Notes: generated by a model from the letters alone, not told the origin. Positions 1 to 8,251 are shown, counted from the stretch's first letter. The stretch is DNA of 9,649 nucleotides from Crocinitomix sp. (GCA_020849935.1 JADZFJ010000528.1:1-9649); one strand, 5' to 3'. Made by a program: numbers and translations.

Positions 1-47
1 CAATCATGTCGCAACAATTCTTGCTCTATTTGATATTTGTAAGACAT
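1..47 (-). CDS. N-terminal start of an unidentified protein (partial, runs off the window)
   Basis: An ATG at 47-45 opens a frame that stays open to the window edge and gives MSYKYQIEQELLRHD. Only 15 codons are visible, so the product cannot be named. The start is supported by an AT-rich leader and by a possible -7 promoter box at 80-87. The frame begins 98 bases downstream of the stop of the CPBP-family gene and runs in the same direction. It could therefore be a separate transcription unit or the next cistron of the elongasome cluster. The call rests on an open frame and context alone. Confidence 0.4.
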   Translation of the reverse strand, partial: MSYKYQIEQELLRHD

Positions 48-79
48 ATTATGTTCTTGTTAAATCTCAAGTGTTTTAC

Positions 80-87
80 CAAAAATA
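80..87 (-). promoter_or_regulatory. Possible Bacteroidota -7 promoter box for the partial gene at 1-47
   Basis: Read on the minus strand, the bases are TATTTTTG, which fits the Bacteroidota -7 consensus TAnnTTTG. The box lies 32 bases upstream of the ATG at 47, a plausible spacing. No TTG -33 element is found 17 to 23 bases further upstream, and the surroundings are AT-rich, so this is a weak call. Confidence 0.3.
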
Positions 88-144
88 GTTAATCTTCTAG
101 GATTAAGACCAGATTAGGGATTTTTGATAGTTCGTAATCCGCAA

Positions 145-897
145 TCAAATCACCCCCGATGCCACCAAAAAACCAATTAAAATTTGGATGGAATTAAATG
201 AAAAATGCAAAAGGATGGCGTATTTGAGGTTTTTGAATTTTAAATAGACATGTCCCAAGGTAAGTCCTAATACAAAAATGGCGAGCACTTTTAACGGTTG
301 ACCGTGAGAAAGGGAAAAAATAAGGGCACTTAACACAAGTGCAGCGTTTTCTTTCATGCCAGATTGCACCATTTTTTTTATTAAAAAACCGCGAAATACG
401 AGCTCTTCGCAAATGGCAGGTAAAAGTCCCATGACAATTAAACTTACGCCAAATTGAATGGGATTATCGGTGTAGACAATTTTTTCTTGCAAGGCATTGG
501 TCGCCATTTCACTTTCAAGGACGTGGGCAGGGAGGATGGCGCGTAAAGGAGCATTTAGATATTCGATGAAAGGCAACGCAAGGAAACAAATCGACAAAGC
601 GGCGAGGGTATATAAAAGGGGTTTGAGGGCCATTTTTTTAATGTCCACGATGGATGAAAAACGTTCGCCCGACCATTTGAGGAAGAGCATAAACGCCAAT
701 AAGAACATAAAAATTTGTCCAAATAAGGCCCTTGAAAGGCTAATTTTTGGGTCTTGCCAATCAATTTTATCCAAAGCAGAAGGATCGATGGCTAGGCTTA
801 AACTCAGCCCATAAATTACTTCCCCCAAAATAGACATGCCAAGTACCATCCCAATAAAAAACAAGACCTGAAAAGGGGGTGACATGGTTTTTAACAT
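145..897 (-). CDS. CPBP-family intramembrane metalloprotease-like protein (CAAX protease/Abi domain)
   Basis: A 250-residue, very hydrophobic protein with the signature of the CPBP (CaaX protease and bacteriocin-processing, Abi/Rce1-like) family. The EExxxR motif is at residues 164-169 (EELVFR), FxxxH at 194-198 (FSLSH) and HxxxN at 231-235 (HFSFN). These are the predicted catalytic glutamates and metal-binding histidines of the family, and all are present. About six to eight membrane segments can be picked out, for example at 10-35, 57-74, 93-112, 147-163, 183-197, 202-219 and 226-248. The start is two bases after the rodA stop, so the gene is probably translationally coupled to the elongasome cluster; a second in-frame Met at residue 5 is an alternative. 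Substrate unknown: family members include prenyl-protein proteases, bacteriocin self-immunity proteins and many uncharacterised bacterial proteins. A role in envelope biology is inferred only from position. Confidence 0.88.
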   Translation of the reverse strand: MLKTMSPPFQVLFFIGMVLGMSILGEVIYGLSLSLAIDPSALDKIDWQDPKISLSRALFGQIFMFLLAFMLFLKWSGERFSSIVDIKKMALKPLLYTLAALSICFLALPFIEYLNAPLRAILPAHVLESEMATNALQEKIVYTDNPIQFGVSLIVMGLLPAICEELVFRGFLIKKMVQSGMKENAALVLSALIFSLSHGQPLKVLAIFVLGLTLGHVYLKFKNLKYAILLHFSFNSIQILIGFLVASGVI

Positions 898-899
898 AG

Positions 900-2285
900 C
901 TATTGCAATACGACTTTACGTTCTGAATCTAGTTTTAACAAGATAAAAAACAAGACAGAAAATGACATCATTGAGGAACCTCCATAACTAAAAAATGGCA
1001 AAGGAATTCCAATTACAGGCGCTAAACCAATGGCCATCCCAATGTTAATCATAAAATGATAAAAGAAAATACTGGCGACACAATATGCGTAAACTCGTGT
1101 AAACACCGACCGTTGTCGTTCGCCAATGACAATCATTTTTAAGAGCATGAAGGTGTACAAGACAATAAAAACGAATGAACCCACAAAGCCACGCTCTTCG
1201 GACCAGGTACAAAAGATAAAATCGGTACTTTGCATGGGCACGTGTTTTTGGCTTGAATTAGCAAGGGTGGCTGCTTGATAGCCTTTTCCTAAAAACCCGC
1301 CAGAGCCAATGGCGGCTTTCGCGCGGTTAATATTATACCCTTTTCCATCCGGATCGTCAATTTTCCCTAACAATAAATCAATTCGTTCTTTTTGATGGCT
1401 GCGCAATATATTGGTATAGGCACCCTCAACGGTATACACAAGGGCTACTGCAACCAGCACGCTCCCAATCAATGCTCTGTATGCTCCTTTTCGGTTTCTT
1501 TTTAAGACAAAATTGCGAATGACGAGTAAAAAAATCGACGTAAGAACCCCTAAAACAATTAGAATTCCCGCCTTACCAGACAATTTAATTTTGGTGAAAA
1601 GCAACATAAAATTGGTGTCAGCCACCAAAAGGGTAATGGTGGCAATAATCAACGCCACAACTAAAAATAACAAGATATTTCCAGCATAACCTTCGCGGTA
1701 CAACACCAATAAAAACGAAGTAAAGACGATAAAGGTACCTGCATCTGGTTGAAGTAACACCAAGGCACAAGGAATTCCAATGATTAAGGCTGTTTCTCTA
1801 TTTTTGGCGATAAAAGGAATGACTCCCCAAAGTGTAGCCAATCCTTGGTTCTTATTGGCACTTTTTCCTTCTTTAACGGCATTATTTTGATCGATAAATT
1901 TTGCCAGGGCTAAAGCCACCCCAATTTTGGCAAATTCGGAAGGTTGAATTCCCAAACTCCCAAATCCAAACCAAGAACGCGCACCGTGAATCGGCGAAGT
2001 AAATAAAACCGCCACCAATAAAAGCATGGTTGTTCCGTAAATCCAATAGGCATACTTACGGATAAAATTAGATTCTAAAAAGAATATAATTGTTCCTAAA
2101 AACAATGAAATTCCTAACCACATGATTTGTTTGCCATGTTCGGTATCCAAATCAAATAAAGAGGGGTGATCAGGATCGTAAACAGCCGAATAAATGGTAC
2201 TGATTCCTAAGATAACTAAAATGAAATAGAGCGCTAAAAACGTCCAATCTACATGTGCGAATATTTTATTTTCAGGCCCTCTCAT
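900..2285 (-). CDS. rodA: RodA, SEDS-family peptidoglycan glycosyltransferase of the elongasome
   Basis: RodA polymerises lipid II into glycan strands during side-wall synthesis, working with PBP2 in the cytoplasmic membrane. The 461-residue protein shows SEDS landmarks: GARSWFGFGSLGIQPSEFAK (101-120), LQPDAGT (178-184), the TDFIF motif with the probable catalytic Asp355, EERGFVG (363-369), and the C-terminal PLPFFSYGGSS (428-438). It is about 90 residues longer than E. coli RodA. The extra length lies in a polar stretch at about 132-164 and in two additional likely membrane segments (about 238-256 and 269-287) before the long periplasmic loop (288-365). The start overlaps the mrdA stop by four bases (ATGA), which implies coupled synthesis of the glycosyltransferase and its transpeptidase partner. 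FtsW is the main alternative within this family, but placement directly after mrdA favours RodA. Confidence 0.95.
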   Translation of the reverse strand: MRGPENKIFAHVDWTFLALYFILVILGISTIYSAVYDPDHPSLFDLDTEHGKQIMWLGISLFLGTIIFFLESNFIRKYAYWIYGTTMLLLVAVLFTSPIHGARSWFGFGSLGIQPSEFAKIGVALALAKFIDQNNAVKEGKSANKNQGLATLWGVIPFIAKNRETALIIGIPCALVLLQPDAGTFIVFTSFLLVLYREGYAGNILLFLVVALIIATITLLVADTNFMLLFTKIKLSGKAGILIVLGVLTSIFLLVIRNFVLKRNRKGAYRALIGSVLVAVALVYTVEGAYTNILRSHQKERIDLLLGKIDDPDGKGYNINRAKAAIGSGGFLGKGYQAATLANSSQKHVPMQSTDFIFCTWSEERGFVGSFVFIVLYTFMLLKMIVIGERQRSVFTRVYAYCVASIFFYHFMINIGMAIGLAPVIGIPLPFFSYGGSSMMSFSVLFFILLKLDSERKVVLQ

Positions 2286-4132
2286 TTTCGGATAATATCA
2301 CTCGCATCAGGAATTAAATTGGCGTTGAGAATGTAATTTTCTTTTGCCGTATCCAATACTTCGCCGTTGATGTATTTTTCAATCAATAAACTCGCAATTG
2401 GCGCGGCCCATGTTCCACCAAAACCTGCATTTTCTATAAACACAGAAATGGCGATTTGAGGATTATTTCGAGGTGCAAAGGCCATAAAATTGGAGTGATC
2501 GGTTAATTGATAAACGCGTCCACTAATTTTTTTGAAATTTTCTACGGTACCTGTTTTTCCACACACATGCAAACTATCGACGCGCGCACGTTGGGCCGTT
2601 CCGCCAGGTTCGTGAACTACTCGCCACATACCATCAATCACGGGTTCAAAATAGGCGGCATCCACCATGGTTTTTTGTTTTTTTGTATAGATTTCAGGAA
2701 TCTTTTCGCCTTCAATTTTTTTAATAAAATGGGGCGCAACAAAATAGCCTCTATTGGCAATTGCCGCTGCTAAATTCGCCATTTGTAAAGGGGTAATCAA
2801 TACCTCACCTTGTCCGATGGCAATGGATTGTACGGTACTAAAAGCCCAACGGAATTTTAGATGTTCGTTATAATAAGCCGCATCCGGCACATTGCCATGC
2901 ACATTGGTTGGATAATCAATTTTTAAATCAACACCGATTCCAAAACTTCGCACGTATTTTGCCCATAAGTCAATTCCTATGGCCGCGTCTTTGAAAATAC
3001 TTCTGTCTTTTCGTTGTTGAATGATGCGGCGGGTGAGTTGAATAAAATAAGGATTACACGAAAACTTAACCCCATCCGAAATATTTTGCGCCATTGGGTG
3101 ATCGTGACATCCAGCTAATTCTTTATTGCATGGGAAACTCGCATTTTCCGTGACAACCCCTTCTTGCAAAGCAATTAATGCCATAACCGTTTTAAAAATC
3201 GAACCTGGCATATAAGCCGAATTCATCGAACGGTTTTGGAGTGGGAGCAAGGTGTCTTCTTGCAATTTGCCATAATTATTTCCTAAATGTCGTCCAACTA
3301 ATAAGTTTGGATCGTAGGTCGGAGCAGAGATCATAGCCAAAATTTCTCCTGTACTTGGTTCAATAGCCACAATACTGCCCAATTTATTTTGCATTAATTT
3401 TTCGCCATAAGCTTGTAATTCCGCATCGATGGTGAGGGTAATGTTTTTACCTTGAATGGCAAGCGTATCGTATTTTCCATCTTCATATTTTCCTGTCGAA
3501 ACGCCCATGGCATCTTGCAAATAATATTTTACCCCTCTTTTTCCACGAAGTTGTTTTTCGTACATTTTTTCAATTCCAGTGCGACCGATATAATCTCCCG
3601 GTTGGTAATAACCGTCTTTTTTTATATCGTCTAAATTGGCTTCGTTCATGTAACCGAGTGCGTGAGCGGCAATTTTTTTAGGATAAACCCTTAAGGTACG
3701 CGCGACTTCAAAAAATCCTGGATATTTATATAATTCTGGTGCAATTAGAGAAAATTCGTTAGGTGGAATTTGGCGCACAATTTCCGAAGGTTTCCGCATC
3801 GAAAAAGCACGTGCGATATTCATTTTGGCGGTGTAATCTGCCATTGTTATTCCCAAAAGATTTACTAAAGCGACGCTGTCGATGCCAATCGCCATTTTTG
3901 GGATCACATGAATATCGTAATAGATTTCATTGGAAATAATTTTTACGTTATTTCGGTCGTACACGATTCCTCGCGACGGATAGGTGAGAATTCGGTTTTC
4001 AGAGATTTGTGCAGCACGATCTTTCCATTTATCATCCACCACTTGCATGTAAAATAACTTTACCACAAAAATGAGTGGAATTAGCACAAAAATGAGTGCA
4101 ATCACATATTTTCTATCATCGTTAGGCTTCAT
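2282..4132 (-). CDS. mrdA: Penicillin-binding protein 2 (class B transpeptidase of the elongasome)
   Basis: PBP2 cross-links peptidoglycan during cell elongation and activates RodA. The 616-residue protein has a short cytoplasmic N-terminus, one membrane anchor (about 9-31), a pedestal/dimerisation region with YPSRGIVYDRN (51-61) and GRTGIEKMYE (183-192), then a transpeptidase domain. All three active-site motifs are present: SxxK at 311-314 (SIFK, nucleophile Ser311), SxN at 358-360 (SCN) and KTG at 525-527. The length is close to E. coli PBP2 (633). Cys335, Cys342, His343, His345 and Cys359 cluster before and inside the SxN motif and may bind a metal, as reported for the PBP2 of Acinetobacter. 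The gene overlaps mreD by four bases at its start and rodA by four bases at its end. No promoter was seen inside the cluster. The name pbpA would be equally valid. Confidence 0.96.
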   Translation of the reverse strand: MKPNDDRKYVIALIFVLIPLIFVVKLFYMQVVDDKWKDRAAQISENRILTYPSRGIVYDRNNVKIISNEIYYDIHVIPKMAIGIDSVALVNLLGITMADYTAKMNIARAFSMRKPSEIVRQIPPNEFSLIAPELYKYPGFFEVARTLRVYPKKIAAHALGYMNEANLDDIKKDGYYQPGDYIGRTGIEKMYEKQLRGKRGVKYYLQDAMGVSTGKYEDGKYDTLAIQGKNITLTIDAELQAYGEKLMQNKLGSIVAIEPSTGEILAMISAPTYDPNLLVGRHLGNNYGKLQEDTLLPLQNRSMNSAYMPGSIFKTVMALIALQEGVVTENASFPCNKELAGCHDHPMAQNISDGVKFSCNPYFIQLTRRIIQQRKDRSIFKDAAIGIDLWAKYVRSFGIGVDLKIDYPTNVHGNVPDAAYYNEHLKFRWAFSTVQSIAIGQGEVLITPLQMANLAAAIANRGYFVAPHFIKKIEGEKIPEIYTKKQKTMVDAAYFEPVIDGMWRVVHEPGGTAQRARVDSLHVCGKTGTVENFKKISGRVYQLTDHSNFMAFAPRNNPQIAISVFIENAGFGGTWAAPIASLLIEKYINGEVLDTAKENYILNANLIPDASDIIRK

Positions 4133-4644
4133 TTTTTTGGTGCTCTATAAAAAATGTATTGGATGAGGAAAATTAGGAGGAGCGAAAATACAACACTGGA
4201 AATGGTTTTGGACAACAAGAAAAAGAAGTGGTCTAAACGGAACATTTCGATGGCGAAGTACCAAAAGTGATGAATGACAAGAGTGAGGGAGGCATAGGAC
4301 ATAAACCAAATAGGTCCCATGTCATAAATAGTTGGGGTTAAGAGGTTGTTATACCCATCACGCGGGCGAATGATTCGTAAAATCGTTGGACGCATATAGG
4401 CAATTAACAAGGTAGCAGAGGCATGAAGCCCAAATCCATTTGAAAACGCATCTACCGAAAGTCCGAGGACTAATGCAATAGCCATGGTCGCCAACACCCC
4501 AAACTCGAAAGGTAAAATCATGATGAGCAAGGGATAAACCATCGGGTTAAAGTACAGACTTAGATTAACGTTTTGTACCACCAGCCCTTGAAAAAAGACT
4601 AGAAATATAAAAAACAGGGTGTATTTAATCCAAGGGTTACTCAT
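4129..4644 (-). CDS. mreD: MreD, rod-shape-determining membrane protein
   Basis: A 171-residue integral membrane protein, close to E. coli MreD (162). It has about five to six hydrophobic segments: roughly 7-25, 33-46, 47-65, 74-90, 113-130 and 141-165. The family is poorly conserved, but this copy has the recognisable central block GLSVDAFSNGFGLHASATLL at 61-80, followed by a basic loop (RPTILRIIRPRDGYNN, 85-100). MreD sits in the cytoplasmic membrane and helps link MreC to PBP2 and RodA. Assignment relies on this block together with its position between mreC and mrdA. The gene begins eight bases inside mreC and its stop shares ATGA with the mrdA start, right after a run of seven A residues. 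Tight coupling on both sides suggests the three proteins are made in fixed proportion. Confidence 0.88.
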   Translation of the reverse strand: MSNPWIKYTLFFIFLVFFQGLVVQNVNLSLYFNPMVYPLLIMILPFEFGVLATMAIALVLGLSVDAFSNGFGLHASATLLIAYMRPTILRIIRPRDGYNNLLTPTIYDMGPIWFMSYASLTLVIHHFWYFAIEMFRLDHFFFLLSKTISSVVFSLLLIFLIQYIFYRAPKK

Positions 4645-5470
4645 TTTCTAAGATCCGTTCTTCTAATTGAATTTGTTCGTTTTTTAATAGGTTTTTAATG
4701 ACATACACATGATAAACGGCATTAAAATTTACTGCGAGTTTGATGTTTAAAGAGATTGTTTGTTCGCCGTCGGTTGACACGATTTCTGAAATAGTTCCTG
4801 CAGCAATTCCTTCTGGAAATTGTTTGTCACCTCCACGGGTTACTACATTATCACCAATTTCTAACGGCACATCGCGTTTTACTTGTTCAATTTGCCCAAT
4901 TTCTTTGTCGCGACCATCCCAATTTAACAACCAATATTCGTTGTTTTCTTTCAATTTAACATTCACTTTAATGTCGTTTGACAACATGGTCATGACAATG
5001 GCGTAATTGGTAGAAACATCAATCACAATTCCGACCAAACCTTCGCTTGAAATTACACCCATTCCAATTTCAATTCCGTTGGACGAGCCTCGGTTGAGCG
5101 TAAAATAATTATTGGCTTTGTTGGAAGTAGAGTTGATGACCGTAGCAGGAATGTACTCAAATTGCTGTTTCATCAAAGTGTCGTTAACAGAATAGGTATT
5201 TCCTTGTAATTGAAAATAACTCGAAGGTAGCAAGCCCCGCAGACGCGCATTTTCTTCCATTAACTGTTTATTGGCCTCTGCTAGGTAAAGGTGTTTTGAA
5301 ATCTCGTATTTTTTTTCCATGAACCAACCGATCAAAACGGAGGAGGTATTGGTCATTTTGGTGCTGTGGTAGTTTTTCCCGTTGATAAAAAGGGTTAAAA
5401 CGAATACTTGTAAAATTGTAAAGACTAAAAAATCTCTAAACCGCTTTAAAAATTGAAATAGTCTTCGCAT
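4637..5470 (-). CDS. mreC: MreC, periplasmic scaffold protein of the elongasome
   Basis: A 277-residue bitopic protein. A short basic cytoplasmic tail (MRRLFQFLKRFR) is followed by one membrane helix (about 13-29), a coiled-coil segment (about 50-80, ending NKQLMEENARLRGLL) and the double beta-barrel periplasmic domain. Family-typical stretches in that domain include IPATVINSTSNKANNYFTLN (107-126), GSSNGIEIGMGVISSEGLVG (128-147), and GDNVVTRGGDKQFPEGIAAG (206-225). MreC polymerises in the periplasm and binds PBP2, switching it to the active form. The C-terminus is charged (NEQIQLEERILENE) without the long tail seen in some species. It starts 37 bases after the mreB stop and overlaps mreD by eight bases. 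Confidence 0.93.
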   Translation of the reverse strand: MRRLFQFLKRFRDFLVFTILQVFVLTLFINGKNYHSTKMTNTSSVLIGWFMEKKYEISKHLYLAEANKQLMEENARLRGLLPSSYFQLQGNTYSVNDTLMKQQFEYIPATVINSTSNKANNYFTLNRGSSNGIEIGMGVISSEGLVGIVIDVSTNYAIVMTMLSNDIKVNVKLKENNEYWLLNWDGRDKEIGQIEQVKRDVPLEIGDNVVTRGGDKQFPEGIAAGTISEIVSTDGEQTISLNIKLAVNFNAVYHVYVIKNLLKNEQIQLEERILENE

Positions 5471-5507
5471 TTGATTTTAACATTCTACTGTACTTAGTTG
5501 CGGAATT

Positions 5508-6533
5508 TTAGCGCATTAAGAATTGGAATCGACCAATATTTTTTAAGGCGATACTTGTTCCTCTTGCCACGGCGCGCAAAGGATCTTCAGCAATGTGAAT
5601 TGGCAATTTCGTTTTTTCAGAAATTCGAATATCCAACCCTCTTAACATGGAACCACCACCAGCTAAATAAATCCCCGTTTTATAAATATCGGCAGACAAT
5701 TCGGGTGGAGTCATCTCTAAGGCATTCAAAATCGCTTCTTCAATTTTAGAAATACTTTTATCTAACGCGTGCGCTACTTCCGAATAAGTGATTAAAATTT
5801 CTTTAGGAATCCCTGTCATTAAATCTCGCCCACGCACGGCATAAGGTGGTGGCGCTTTATCGCCTAAATCTGTTAATGCTGACCCAACTTCTATTTTAAT
5901 TTGTTCAGCTGTCCGCTCTCCAACTAAAATATTGTGTTGTCTACGCATGTATTCTTCAATATCTGCGGTAAAATCATCTCCTGCTACCCGAATGGATTTA
6001 TCACAAACGATTCCACCCAGAGCGATTACGGCAATTTCAGAGGTTCCTCCACCGATGTCAATAATCATATTTCCCATGGGTTCTTCCACGTCAATTCCAA
6101 TTCCGATGGCTGCCGCCATTGGTTCGTGAATCAAGAAAACTTCTTTTGCGCCAGCATGTTCGGCACTATCTCTTACCGCTCTCTTTTCAACTTCAGTGAT
6201 CCCCGAAGGAATACAAATTACCATTCGCAAAGATGGCGTGATTAATCTGTTTCCGGTATGAATCATTTTGATCATCCCTCGAATCATTTGTTCCGCTGAT
6301 TCGAAATCTGCAATTACCCCATCTTTCAATGGACGAATTGTTTCAATCAATTTGTGTGTTTTTCCGTGCATTTGTTGCGCCGTTTTACCGATTGCAACAA
6401 TTGCTCCTGTTTGGATATCTCGCGCAACAATTGACGGCTCATCTACCACCACTTTGTCATTCATGATGATCAACGTGTTAGCGGTACCAAGGTCAATGGC
6501 AATGTCGCGTGTGAAAAAATCGAATAGTCCCAT
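5508..6533 (-). CDS. mreB: MreB, actin-like cell-shape protein
   Basis: MreB forms ATP-dependent membrane-associated filaments that orient the side-wall synthesis machinery. The 341-residue protein matches the usual length (E. coli 347). The actin-fold motifs are in order: phosphate-1 DLGTANT (14-20), connect-1 IHEPMAAAIGIG (135-146), phosphate-2 DIGGGTSEIAV (159-169), and the adenosine motif LAGGGSMLRGL (290-300). The N-terminus MGLFDFFTRD is amphipathic and hydrophobic enough for membrane attachment. The start is the only nearby Met, after an A-rich leader typical of the phylum. It lies 90 bases downstream of purH with no recognisable TAnnTTTG box, so transcription may come in part from the purH promoter. 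It is the first gene of the morphogenesis cluster. Confidence 0.97.
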   Translation of the reverse strand: MGLFDFFTRDIAIDLGTANTLIIMNDKVVVDEPSIVARDIQTGAIVAIGKTAQQMHGKTHKLIETIRPLKDGVIADFESAEQMIRGMIKMIHTGNRLITPSLRMVICIPSGITEVEKRAVRDSAEHAGAKEVFLIHEPMAAAIGIGIDVEEPMGNMIIDIGGGTSEIAVIALGGIVCDKSIRVAGDDFTADIEEYMRRQHNILVGERTAEQIKIEVGSALTDLGDKAPPPYAVRGRDLMTGIPKEILITYSEVAHALDKSISKIEEAILNALEMTPPELSADIYKTGIYLAGGGSMLRGLDIRISEKTKLPIHIAEDPLRAVARGTSIALKNIGRFQFLMR

Positions 6534-6584
6534 TAGGTTTATTAATATTTTTAATTCGTGGTTATTTTAGTGTTTTACTGTTTT

Positions 6585-6616
6585 GGCTGAAAAAAGTTAC
6601 TTTGTCTTTTTTTGCC
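6585..6616 (-). terminator. Weak inverted repeat between purH and mreB
   Basis: On the minus strand GGCAAAAAAAG is followed by a nine-base loop and CTTTTTTCAGCC, so the arms pair over three G-C pairs and an A/T block, with a small internal loop. It lies directly after the purH stop and before mreB. It could be a leaky terminator or processing site that lowers mreB transcription from the purH promoter. The stem is mostly A-T and is not followed by a separate T run, so the call is weak. Confidence 0.25.
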
Positions 6617-6623
6617 GTTTTTT

Positions 6624-8150
6624 TTAATGTTTAAAATGTCTGTTTCCTGTAAATACCATGCTCATTCCTACCTCGTTGCAATAATTAATGGAGTGTTCAT
6701 CTTTAATAGATCCACCTGGTTGAATTACTGCCGTTATTCCTGCATTATGCGCAATTTCGACACAATCAGGAAACGGAAAAAATGCATCCGAAGCCATGAC
6801 AGCGCCATTTAAATCAAACTCAAACGCTTTTGCTTTGTGGATGGCTTGTGTAAGCGCATCTACACGCGATGTTTGTCCAGTGCCGCTCGCTAATAACTGA
6901 CCGTTTTTTGCTAAAACAATGGTGTTTGATTTGGTATGTTTCACCAATTTATTCGCAAAAGCTAAATCTGAAATCTCTTGAGCAGTAGGTGCGGCGGCGG
7001 TTTTTAGTTCAAAATTTTCTGGTTGATCGGTAATCAAATCTTTATCTTGTTCTAAAACTCCGTTTAAAATGGAGCGGAATTGTTTTTCTGGCATTTGCAC
7101 TTGTTTTTGGCGCAAGATGACTCTGTTTTTCTTTTCTTTTAAAATTTCTAAGGCTTCAGAAGTATAATCTGGAGCGATGACAACTTCGCAAAAAAGGCTG
7201 TTGATATCAGTTGCCGCTGCGGTTGAAATAGGAGAATTAGAAATTAAAATTCCACCAAAAGCTGAAACCGGATCACCTGCCAAGGCATCTTTATAGGCTT
7301 CTTCGACCGTATTTCTGGTAGCTAAACCACAAGCATTGTTGTGTTTTAAAATGGCAAAGGTTGGTTTGTCATTTGTAAAATCGGCCATTAATTGAACAGC
7401 TGCATCAATATCTAAGAGATTATTGTACGAAAGTTCTTTCCCATTTAATTTGTCGAAAATAGCGTCTAGATCGCCATAAAACACCCCTTTTTGGTGCGGA
7501 TTTTCGCCGTAACGCAATGGATTTGCTTGTGGAATATTCGCTTGAAATGCTGTTTTTTCTCCAGCATTAAAATAGTTGTAAATATGGGTGTCGTAATTTG
7601 ATGACACTTGAAATGCCTCTGCGGCAAATGCTTTTCGCTCCTCTAAATTCGTACCTTCTTCTTCCTCAATGATTTCTAAAAATTTTGCGTATTGATTTTT
7701 AGAGGGAATGATTACTACATCGGTATAATTTTTAGCTGCTGCACGAATTAAGGAGATCCCACCAATATCAATTTTTTCAATAATATCTTCGTGTGAGGCA
7801 CCTGAAGCAACCGTCGCTTCGAATGGATACAAATCAACAATTACAAGGTCGATATCTGGAATTTCGTATTCGGCAATTTGCGCTTGGTCTTGTGCGTGAT
7901 TTCGACGCGATAAAATTCCTCCAAAAATTTTTGGATGTAAGGTTTTAACCCGTCCACCTAAAATAGAAGGATAAGAGGTTAGATCCTCGACACGCTCAAC
8001 AGGAATTCCCAATTCTTCAATAAAACTTTGTGTTCCTCCAGTGGAGTAAATGGTGACATTTTGAGAATTTAATTGGTTTACAATCGCTGCAAGACCGGTT
8101 TTATCAAATACTGAAATTAATGCGTTTTTTATTCTTTTTCGTTCGACCAT
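6624..8150 (-). CDS. purH: Bifunctional AICAR formyltransferase / IMP cyclohydrolase
   Basis: PurH performs the last two steps of IMP synthesis: formylation of AICAR with 10-formyl-THF, then ring closure of FAICAR. The 508-residue protein is near the E. coli length (529). The N-terminal MGS-like cyclohydrolase domain (about 1-145) shows STGGTQSFIEELGIPV (36-51) and the GGRVKTLHPKIFGGIL block (65-80). The transformylase domain shows RYGENPHQ (213-220), NNLLDIDAA (243-251), the catalytic Lys269-His270 pair in LKHNNACG (268-275), AFGG (297-300) and SDAFFPFPD (454-462). Ala273 stands where many PurH proteins have Pro. The protein is cytoplasmic. A near-perfect -7 promoter box lies 35 bases before the start. 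The gene precedes mreB, a linkage with no obvious metabolic reason. Confidence 0.97.
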   Translation of the reverse strand: MVERKRIKNALISVFDKTGLAAIVNQLNSQNVTIYSTGGTQSFIEELGIPVERVEDLTSYPSILGGRVKTLHPKIFGGILSRRNHAQDQAQIAEYEIPDIDLVIVDLYPFEATVASGASHEDIIEKIDIGGISLIRAAAKNYTDVVIIPSKNQYAKFLEIIEEEEGTNLEERKAFAAEAFQVSSNYDTHIYNYFNAGEKTAFQANIPQANPLRYGENPHQKGVFYGDLDAIFDKLNGKELSYNNLLDIDAAVQLMADFTNDKPTFAILKHNNACGLATRNTVEEAYKDALAGDPVSAFGGILISNSPISTAAATDINSLFCEVVIAPDYTSEALEILKEKKNRVILRQKQVQMPEKQFRSILNGVLEQDKDLITDQPENFELKTAAAPTAQEISDLAFANKLVKHTKSNTIVLAKNGQLLASGTGQTSRVDALTQAIHKAKAFEFDLNGAVMASDAFFPFPDCVEIAHNAGITAVIQPGGSIKDEHSINYCNEVGMSMVFTGNRHFKH

Positions 8151-8185
8151 TGGTTGTACAAATTCAATTCAGATAATAGAATTTA

Positions 8186-8193
8186 CAAAGGTA
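8186..8193 (-). promoter_or_regulatory. Promoter -7 box of purH
   Basis: Read on the minus strand this is TACCTTTG, an exact match to the Bacteroidota -7 consensus TAnnTTTG. It is placed so that transcription would begin about 25 to 30 bases before the purH ATG. No TTG is found at the expected -33 distance, which is common for this promoter class. It probably drives purH and possibly reads on into the mre genes. Confidence 0.55.
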
Positions 8194-8251
8194 CATTTTT
8201 ACAGCCGATTGTAGGGCTTTTTGAAAAGAAAAAAGAATGATTTTTATTTAA

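Noticed and set aside
118..140. Terminator hairpin after the CPBP gene (GGATT/AATCC)
   Set aside because: The stem has only five pairs with a 13-base loop and no T run on the minus strand.
497..814. Plus-strand open frame opposite the CPBP gene
   Set aside because: It is an antisense shadow of a strongly supported membrane-protein gene, with no promoter or leader and no recognisable domain.
4129..4140. Programmed frameshifting at the A7 run before the mreD stop
   Set aside because: A run of seven A residues precedes ATGA, but mreD and mrdA are each full length in their own frames. The overlap is explained by ordinary translational coupling, and no stimulatory structure was seen.
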